Below are positions 1 to 4,324 of a DNA stretch of 12,115 nucleotides, piece after piece; positions within the stretch are counted from its first letter, which is position 1, and each line of letters starts with the position of its first letter. The DNA lies in the NCBI GenBank assembly GCA_946406095.1, contig CAMJJO010000041.1, positions 1 to 12,115 on the forward strand, written 5' to 3'. The notes under the pieces are model-generated. The model searched no databases. It was not told the origin of the DNA and saw nothing but the letters and a program-made list of their open reading frames with translations. The translations under genes and the position numbers were made by a program. Source of the DNA: an uncultured Bacteroidales bacterium (lineage in GTDB: Bacteria > Bacteroidota > Bacteroidia > Bacteroidales > UBA932).

Positions 1-281
1 TATTGTTCGCGGGCCAGGGTTTCAAGTGTGTCGCGGTCGTTGCTGAGCACGCGGATCTGTCGCTCGAGGTCGTCTATCTGCTTACGGTAGTAGCGCATTT
101 CCTTGTTCTGCTTGTGGATTGTGAATCCGGTGCCGATCAGGCGGATCACGCTGTCTTTCTTGACGAAGAGGATTATGAGGCAGATTGCGGTGGAAATGAT
201 GAAATAGCGGAGGAAGGAACGCTTTTCTTTGTTGTTCCCGTCCTTCTCTTTATTCCAGATATCCTTGCTGACTTTAGACAT
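1..281 (-). CDS. FtsB/DivIC-like septum formation initiator, 3' end cut off by the window
   Basis: Probable small bitopic cell-division protein of the FtsB/DivIC family, which in other bacteria joins FtsL/FtsQ-type proteins to activate septal peptidoglycan synthesis. The 93 visible residues run from ATG at 281 off the left edge. Residues 1-22 are a charged cytoplasmic tail, about 24-40 form one transmembrane helix (RYFIISTAICLIILFV), and about 56-88 form a coiled coil rich in Lys, Gln, Arg and Leu. The last visible part (DRDTLETLAREQ) resembles the family's conserved stretch after the coiled coil, so probably only 10 to 20 residues are missing. The gene diverges from the nucleotidyltransferase gene with 45 bases between the starts. 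Its -7 box lies only 5 bases before the ATG, so the mRNA may be leaderless. The topology is clear; the family call is from pattern recognition, not a search. Confidence 0.82.
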   Translation of the reverse strand, partial: MSKVSKDIWNKEKDGNNKEKRSFLRYFIISTAICLIILFVKKDSVIRLIGTGFTIHKQNKEMRYYRKQIDDLERQIRVLSNDRDTLETLAREQ

Positions 282-286
282 TATCG

Positions 287-294
287 CAAAAATA
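287..294 (-). promoter_or_regulatory. -7 promoter box of the FtsB-like gene
   Basis: TATTTTTG on the minus strand matches the Bacteroidota -7 consensus TAnnTTTG and is followed by CG. It ends 5 bases before the ATG at 281. A TTG about 21 bases further upstream could serve as the -33 element. Since the next gene is divergent, the promoter has to lie in this 45-base gap. Confidence 0.6.
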
Positions 295-296
295 GT

Positions 297-304
297 TAAA
301 TTTG
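297..304 (+). promoter_or_regulatory. -7 promoter box of the nucleotidyltransferase gene
   Basis: TAAATTTG matches TAnnTTTG and lies 22 bases before the ATG at 327. It is back to back with the divergent box at 287-294, with only two bases between them, so the two polymerases probably compete. A weak -33 candidate (TTTA) lies about 20 bases upstream. Confidence 0.6.
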
Positions 305-326
305 TAGAGAATTACCAACAAATAAT

Positions 327-1259
327 ATGAAACCTACACTCTTAGTTCTTGCTGCCGGAATGGGCAGCCGCTACGGCGGACTCAAGCAGATGGACGGCCT
401 CGGCCCCTCTGGAGAAACCATCATCGATTATTCCATCTACGACGCCGTAAAAGCCGGATTCGGCAAGGTTGTCTACATAGTTCGCGAGTATTTCCTCGAA
501 GATATGAAGGCTCTTGTGGCCAAGAAGTATTCCAACGTCAAATGCGTGGACGGCACCCCTCTGGAGTTCGTTTTCGTGACCCAGGAACTGAACAAGATCC
601 CCGCCGGATTCACCCTCAATCCCGAGCGCGTAAAGCCCTGGGGCACCGCACACGCCGTGCTGATGGCGAAAGATGTGATCAAGGAGCCCTTCATCATCAT
701 CAACGGTGACGACTACTACGGCAAGGATTCCTTCAAGGTGGCCGCCGACTGGTGCCACGCCCACGAGAATACCACCGGACAGTATGCCATCATTGGCTTC
801 GAACTGGACAAGACCCTCTCCGAGAGCGGCAGCGTCTCCCGCGGCATCTGCCATTACGGTGCCGACGGCATCCTCACCAGCGTCGTGGAGCACCTGAACA
901 TCGCCAAGGAGGCGGACGGAGTCATCTACGGAGATAATTCCGTCAGCGGAGAAACCCACATCGTGCTCGACGGCAAGGCCCTCTGCTCAATGAATATGTG
1001 GGGATTCACCCCGGATTATTTCGCCAAGAGCGAGGCCATCTTCAACGATTTCCTGAAGGCCAATATCGGCGAGTTGAAGAAGGAGTTCTATATCCCTTAC
1101 GCCATCGACTGCATGGTGAAGGACGGCAGCGCTGCCACCGAGGTGCTCTCGACCCCTTCCCGCTGGTTCGGCGTAACCTATAAGGAAGATCGTCCCGGCG
1201 TGGTGGCGAAGTTCGCCCAGCTCGTTGCCGACGGAGTTTATCCTTCGCCCCTCTATTGA
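327..1259 (+). CDS. Nucleotidyltransferase family protein (NDP-sugar pyrophosphorylase type)
   Basis: Predicted cytoplasmic nucleotidyltransferase, 310 residues, joining a sugar phosphate and an NTP to give an NDP-sugar and pyrophosphate. The N-terminal Rossmann-like motif LAAGMGSRYGGLKQ (residues 8-21) is the nucleotide-binding signature with its GxGxR and Lys. GTAHAV (106-111) fits the base-recognition segment, and NGDDYYG (126-132) carries the metal-binding Asp. The C-terminal part has no obvious left-handed beta-helix hexapeptide repeats, so it is not a GlmU-like two-domain enzyme. The actual sugar and nucleotide cannot be told from the sequence. The start at 327 is supported by the -7 box 22 bases upstream and by the glycine-rich motif beginning at once. 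There is no Shine-Dalgarno sequence. The CPBP protease gene follows after one base, so the two are probably cotranscribed. Confidence 0.88.
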   Translation: MKPTLLVLAAGMGSRYGGLKQMDGLGPSGETIIDYSIYDAVKAGFGKVVYIVREYFLEDMKALVAKKYSNVKCVDGTPLEFVFVTQELNKIPAGFTLNPERVKPWGTAHAVLMAKDVIKEPFIIINGDDYYGKDSFKVAADWCHAHENTTGQYAIIGFELDKTLSESGSVSRGICHYGADGILTSVVEHLNIAKEADGVIYGDNSVSGETHIVLDGKALCSMNMWGFTPDYFAKSEAIFNDFLKANIGELKKEFYIPYAIDCMVKDGSAATEVLSTPSRWFGVTYKEDRPGVVAKFAQLVADGVYPSPLY

Positions 1260-1260
1260 T

Positions 1261-2154
1261 ATGGCCAAGCGCGGTAATTACGATGTGCTCGGCAAGTACG
1301 GCTGGTGCATCCCTTCCGGGGGAGATATAGTCATCCTCCTTCTTCTCCTCTTGCTCGGAGGCCTGATCGGTTCCGGAGTGGTGTTCATAGCAGCCTTGTG
1401 CATGGGAGGGGATTCCGCTGAATTCATGACCGAGTATACTACCCTGATTTCCTACCCCATAATGTTCATCCCGCCCATGATGTGGGCGGCAGGGCAGAGC
1501 CGCCGCAACCGTATGGAGTTCAAGGGTCTGGCCCTCGATAACGGCAACGTGGCTCCTCACGGCTGGCTGCTTTGCGTGCTGATGGTGATGGCTGCCACTC
1601 TTGCTGCAGGGATAGTTGGGGAATGGTCCACGAGCTGGCTGCCTCCTATGCCTTCCTGGCTGGAGGATGCCCTGAAGGGCCTGACCACCGGCAGTTTCTG
1701 GGTCAACTTCCTCTGCGTGAGCATCTTCGCTCCCTTCTTCGAGGAGTGGTTGTGCCGCGGAATGGTGGAGCGCGGTCTGCTCGGACGCGGCGTCAAGCCC
1801 GTCTGGGCCATAGTGCTCTCCGCCTTCTTCTTCGCTGTCATCCACCTGAACCCCTGGCAGGCGATTCCCGCCTTCCTGCTCGGCTGCCTCTTCGGCTATG
1901 TCTACTATAAGACCGGCTCGCTGAAGCTGACTATGTTGATGCACTTCACCAACAATACCTTCGCCCTGGTCATAGGGCATATAGATTCGCTGGAGAATGC
2001 AGAGACCTGGATGGATGTGCTGGGCGATGGTTACTGGTATGCTTTTGCGGCATCGGTGCTGCTTCTGGTGCTGGTGATCAAGGCTTTCGCCATGATCCCC
2101 CTGGAGCACCATCGGGGCGGTTTCGAGGTGTTGCCCTCGGCCTTCGAAGACTGA
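1261..2154 (+). CDS. CPBP family intramembrane glutamic endopeptidase
   Basis: Integral membrane protein of 297 residues in the CPBP (CAAX protease and bacteriocin-processing, Abi) family. Known members cleave within or next to membranes, mature prenylated proteins or bacteriocins, or give self-immunity. All three family motifs are present: EEWLCRG (Glu161, Glu162, Arg166), FFFAVIH (His195) and HFTNN (His228, Asn232), which together form the active site in the membrane. Hydrophobic helices lie around residues 23-50, 60-78, 102-120, 147-160, 183-195, 201-218 and 262-280. I chose ATG 1261, one base after the preceding TGA; an in-frame start at 1225 would overlap the upstream gene by 35 bases and add 12 residues unlike the family. 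The gene ends directly against the stop of the convergent folP. The substrate is unknown. Confidence 0.9.
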   Translation: MAKRGNYDVLGKYGWCIPSGGDIVILLLLLLLGGLIGSGVVFIAALCMGGDSAEFMTEYTTLISYPIMFIPPMMWAAGQSRRNRMEFKGLALDNGNVAPHGWLLCVLMVMAATLAAGIVGEWSTSWLPPMPSWLEDALKGLTTGSFWVNFLCVSIFAPFFEEWLCRGMVERGLLGRGVKPVWAIVLSAFFFAVIHLNPWQAIPAFLLGCLFGYVYYKTGSLKLTMLMHFTNNTFALVIGHIDSLENAETWMDVLGDGYWYAFAASVLLLVLVIKAFAMIPLEHHRGGFEVLPSAFED

Positions 2155-2159
2155 TCAGT
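2150..2159. repeat. 10-base perfect palindrome spanning two convergent stop codons
   Basis: ACTGATCAGT reads the same on both strands and contains the TGA of the CPBP gene (2152-2154) and, as TCA, the TGA of folP (2155-2157). The two genes therefore end back to back with no spacer. It is too short to act as a terminator by itself. Confidence 0.7.
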
Positions 2160-2982
2160 GGATTCGCAGAATATCGGCGCCTCGCTCCTCGGCGAGGCGT
2201 TCTGCGTATTGGGAGCCGGTGGTCTGTCCGGGTGCGAAGGGATTAGGGGTGCGGGTGAAGCGCTTATCTGCCACGCCCACCAGTATAGGGCGGCCGAAGT
2301 GCCTGAATGCTGGCAGATTCTCCAGCAGTTCCCAGTTCTGCTCCGCTGTCTTTGCAAAGCCGAACCCCGGATCCAGGATCCACTCGGTGATGCCCATTTT
2401 TTCCGCCTTTTCGGCGAATTGTTCGAAGTATTCGTCCACCGCCTTCACCACTCCCTGAGGGTATTCGGTGAGGGTGTCCATTGAGCGGGGGTTGCCGCGT
2501 TTGTGCATGGCGATGTAGGGGAGTCCGAGTTCGGCGACGGTGGGGAGCATCTCCGGGTCGTCTTCGCCTGCGGAGATGTCGTTGACTATGAAGCGCCCTA
2601 TCCGCCCGTATGTCCGCCGGACGATTTCCGCACTGGTAGTATCTACTGAAACGGCAGGTGTACCCTCACCGACCGCTTCGCTTCGCTTCGCCCCACCGTT
2701 CGCAGAGCTCACGGTCCCCCCTCTAAGCCGAGGGTGGCGTAGGTCCTGTGAGGGTACACCTGCCGTTTCTACCAGAGTCAGTGCCGGTTCGAGGCGCTGC
2801 CATTCGGTTTCGACGGGGACGTCCGCTGCGCCCGGGCGGGTGGAGACGGCGCCGAAGTCGATGATGCCGCAGCCGCGCCCCAAGAGCGCCTTCACGCGCC
2901 GGCGCACCGCCGCCGGACTCATCGCCCGCGTTTCCGCGCGAAATGAATCCGGCGTCAGATTGACAACCCCCATCAGAATCAT
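2155..2982 (-). CDS. folP: Dihydropteroate synthase with in-frame palindromic insertion and short termini
   Basis: Cytoplasmic TIM-barrel enzyme that condenses 6-hydroxymethyl-7,8-dihydropterin pyrophosphate with p-aminobenzoate in folate synthesis; sulfonamides target it. Family motifs in order over 275 residues: MGVVNLTPDSF (4-14), DFGAVSTRPGA (42-52), SVDTT (112-116), VNDISAG (133-139), the MHKRG stretch (159-163), ILDPGFGF (202-209), VGVADKRF (235-242) and ILRIH (271-275). Three things are odd. A 122-base inverted-repeat element encodes residues 72-111 and part of 112, giving about 32 more residues than the family has between the barrel's second helix and its third strand. The protein stops directly after R-I-H, where relatives continue for roughly 12-16 residues. 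The N-terminus lacks the usual 10-18 residues before MGxxNxTPDSF. The usual SRK is ADK, though the Lys is kept. The start at 2982 (or Met4 at 2973) sits right behind a -7 box. Identity is firm; activity is likely but not shown. Confidence 0.92.
   Translation of the reverse strand: MILMGVVNLTPDSFRAETRAMSPAAVRRRVKALLGRGCGIIDFGAVSTRPGAADVPVETEWQRLEPALTLVETAGVPSQDLRHPRLRGGTVSSANGGAKRSEAVGEGTPAVSVDTTSAEIVRRTYGRIGRFIVNDISAGEDDPEMLPTVAELGLPYIAMHKRGNPRSMDTLTEYPQGVVKAVDEYFEQFAEKAEKMGITEWILDPGFGFAKTAEQNWELLENLPAFRHFGRPILVGVADKRFTRTPNPFAPGQTTGSQYAERLAEERGADILRIH
2648..2769. repeat. 122-base palindromic element inserted in frame in folP
   Basis: The arms 2648-2669 and 2748-2769 are perfect 22-base inverted repeats (the left arm begins GAAACGGCAGGTGTACC) around a 78-base centre. 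The centre holds a CTTCG x3 tandem (2676-2690), a stem ACCGT/ACGGT (2695-2699 with 2711-2715) and a stem CCCTC/GAGGG (2719-2723 with 2730-2734). Pairing stops sharply at both outer and inner borders of the arms. There is no room for a transposase, so it would be a non-autonomous, MITE-like or palindromic repeat. In folP the element stays open and codes for residues 72-111. Flanks GGTA and AGTA are only a weak hint of target duplication. No second copy is seen in this window. Confidence 0.85.
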
Positions 2983-2986
2983 AATA

Positions 2987-2994
2987 CAAAGGTA
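2987..2994 (-). promoter_or_regulatory. -7 promoter box of folP
   Basis: TACCTTTG on the minus strand matches TAnnTTTG and ends 4 bases before the ATG at 2982 (13 before the alternative ATG at 2973). With normal promoter geometry transcription would begin at or next to the start codon, so folP is likely read from a leaderless or nearly leaderless mRNA. No clear -33 element is visible. Confidence 0.5.
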
Positions 2995-3014
2995 ATGAAT
3001 TCTTTTGGGAATAG

Positions 3015-3132
3015 GTGGCCGTTCCCGGCAAGTCTTTACTAGTCAGTTATTTACGTATAATGGGATGCTGAAAATCAAGCATCCCATTATACATAACTAC
3101 TTGAAGGCTAGCAAGTTACCGGGAACGGTCAC
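3015..3132. repeat. 118-base imperfect palindrome between folP and the membrane-protein gene
   Basis: Outer arms of 17 bases (3015-3031 and 3116-3132, centred on CCGTTCCCGG / CCGGGAACGG) match at 15 positions. They enclose, after about 23 poorly matching bases on each side, the perfect 15-base hairpin at 3055-3092. On the minus strand, one outer mismatch becomes a G-U pair in RNA. The right outer arm is also coding: it gives the last codons and TAA of the membrane-protein gene. It is unrelated in sequence to the folP element. It may be a small mobile palindrome or an elaborate 3' structure. Confidence 0.65.
3055..3092 (-). terminator. 15-bp hairpin, probable transcription end of the rubrerythrin operon
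   Basis: GTATAATGGGATGCT (3055-3069) pairs perfectly with AGCATCCCATTATAC (3078-3092) across an 8-base loop. It lies 24 bases past the stop codon of the membrane-protein gene and before the folP promoter, the right place for a terminator. There is no run of T after the stem, so intrinsic termination is not certain; it may instead protect the 3' end of the mRNA or belong to the larger palindrome. Confidence 0.55.
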
Positions 3133-3691
3133 TCCGCCAAAAAAGGACGAAGCCGGCGGAAATCATCACCGCCACCACCAGCTGAACCCAGAGGGCGGTG
3201 GAAACCAGTTCCATCTGCATTAGTCCGGCGCCAAGCACCAGAGCCTTCAACCCATAGTAGAAGGCCTTGCTCAGCAGAATCGAAATGAATGCTGCCAGAC
3301 CGATACGGACAGGCACGGCACCTCCGGTCAAATGGCTCGCAGCACCATCGCCCGACCTGGAAGAGATCCTGGCGGTGAAGGCCTTAACCAAGCAACTGAA
3401 CAGCAACACGTTAACCGAGAGCTCCGCGGCAATCACAAGGCATTTCGGGAATACCGGATGCCCGGAAATGGCGAACGACACCAGCGGCAGGGCCACTGCC
3501 AGCACCAGCCCGTTCACACGGCTGCGGCTCGCGAGCAGGGCTCCCAGCACTGCAAGGCGCATGGGATCCAGCAGATAAAAAGGCACCGAAGTCAGATGCG
3601 AAAGAGCCGGGACACCCAGGATGAACAAAACAGCGACGGCATCGGTAAGCCCGATGCCGAACGCTTTCTTACGTGCAATGGATGCAGCCAT
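3116..3691 (-). CDS. Conserved six-helix membrane protein, possibly an ECF-type transporter S component
   Basis: Hydrophobic protein of 191 residues with about six predicted transmembrane helices (roughly 14-32, 42-56, 60-76, 80-104, 128-153 and 161-185) and one polar loop (106-128). Size, helix count and compact loops resemble substrate-binding S components of energy-coupling-factor vitamin transporters. The segment SGHPVFPKCLVIAAELSVN (76-94) is the most distinctive part. I did not recognise the family firmly, and no ECF ATPase or T component is nearby. ATG 3691 is chosen because it overlaps the rubrerythrin stop as TAATG, which implies translational coupling; an in-frame start at 3748 would lie inside the rubrerythrin gene. 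The last codons lie in the arm of the 118-base palindrome, so the C-terminus (RSDRSR) may be element-derived. Confidence 0.75.
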   Translation of the reverse strand: MAASIARKKAFGIGLTDAVAVLFILGVPALSHLTSVPFYLLDPMRLAVLGALLASRSRVNGLVLAVALPLVSFAISGHPVFPKCLVIAAELSVNVLLFSCLVKAFTARISSRSGDGAASHLTGGAVPVRIGLAAFISILLSKAFYYGLKALVLGAGLMQMELVSTALWVQLVVAVMISAGFVLFWRSDRSR

Positions 3692-4230
3692 TAGTAGTTC
3701 TCTTTGTGAACCTCGAAGTAAGACTGAGGATGTGCGCACACGGGGCACATTGCAGGGGCCTTGGTGCCCACCACGATGTGGCCGCAGTTACGGCATTCCC
3801 ATACCTTGACCTCGGACTTCTCGAACACCTGTGCGGTCTCGACATTCTTAAGCAGTGCGCGATAGCGCTCCTCGTGCCTCTTTTCGATGGCTGCTACCAT
3901 GCGGAACTTGGCTGCAAGGGGCTTGAAGCCTTCGGCCTCGGCGGTCTTTGCAAAGCCCTCATACATGTCGGTCCATTCGTAGTTCTCGCCCTCTGCGGCG
4001 GCTGCGAGGTTGGCGGCGGTGTCCCCGATGCCCTCGAGCTCCTTGAACCACATCTTGGCGTGCTCTTTCTCGTTGTCTGCAGTCTCCAGGAACAGGGCTG
4101 CGATCTGCTCGAAGCCTTCCTTCTTTGCAGCGGATGCGAAATAGGTGTACTTGTTGCGAGCCTGGCTCTCCCCGGCGAATGCGGCCTGGAGGTTCTTCTC
4201 GGTCTGTGTTCCAGCGTACTTGTTTGCCAT
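3691..4230 (-). CDS. rbr: Rubrerythrin
   Basis: Cytoplasmic non-haem iron protein of 179 residues that reduces hydrogen peroxide to water in anaerobes, taking electrons through its rubredoxin-like domain. The N-terminal ferritin-like four-helix domain (about 1-135) carries AGES with Glu21, the E-x-x-H pair Glu54/His57 and the second pair Glu116/His119, the expected di-iron ligands. The C-terminal domain has CxxC at Cys146/Cys149 and CPVC at Cys162/Cys165, which bind one iron. Length and domain order are those of classical rubrerythrin. The start ATG 4230 opens with MANKYAGTQTEKNL, typical for the family; an in-frame reading to 4503 would run through the promoter and into sppA. It diverges from sppA, and the membrane-protein gene follows with a one-base overlap. 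I saw no obvious PerR-type operator. Confidence 0.96.
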   Translation of the reverse strand: MANKYAGTQTEKNLQAAFAGESQARNKYTYFASAAKKEGFEQIAALFLETADNEKEHAKMWFKELEGIGDTAANLAAAAEGENYEWTDMYEGFAKTAEAEGFKPLAAKFRMVAAIEKRHEERYRALLKNVETAQVFEKSEVKVWECRNCGHIVVGTKAPAMCPVCAHPQSYFEVHKENY

Positions 4231-4265
4231 ATTGTATCTGAGTTGGTTATAGATTATCGTATGCG

Positions 4266-4273
4266 CAAAGATA
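4266..4273 (-). promoter_or_regulatory. -7 promoter box of the rubrerythrin operon
   Basis: TATCTTTG on the minus strand, followed by CG, matches TAnnTTTG. It lies 35 bases before the ATG at 4230, giving a leader of roughly 30 bases without a Shine-Dalgarno sequence. It shares the intergenic region with the divergent sppA promoter, 23 bases away. Confidence 0.6.
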
Positions 4274-4296
4274 GAAAATAATAAAGCGGAAAATGC

Positions 4297-4304
4297 TATA
4301 TTTG
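4297..4304 (+). promoter_or_regulatory. -7 promoter box of sppA
   Basis: TATATTTG, followed by CG, matches TAnnTTTG and lies 20 bases before the ATG at 4325. The short A-rich leader contains AATTACCAA, also found at the same place in the leader of the nucleotidyltransferase gene. No convincing -33 element is visible. Confidence 0.6.
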
Positions 4305-4324
4305 CGAAAATAATTACCAAAAAG

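Noticed and set aside
3..299. Plus-strand open frame at the left edge
   Set aside because: It is the antisense of a convincing FtsB-like gene on the minus strand with a transmembrane helix and coiled coil; the plus-strand product has no recognisable features.
1042..2112. 356-residue minus-strand open frame over the nucleotidyltransferase and CPBP genes
   Set aside because: It spans two well-supported plus-strand genes and encodes a His/Gly/Gln-rich low-complexity product.
2676..2690. CTTCG x3 as a CRISPR or minisatellite
   Set aside because: Only three 5-base units with no spacers; it belongs to the palindromic element.
2648..2769. Insertion sequence remnant with transposase
   Set aside because: The space between the arms is 78 bases and encodes nothing transposase-like, so at most it is a non-autonomous element.
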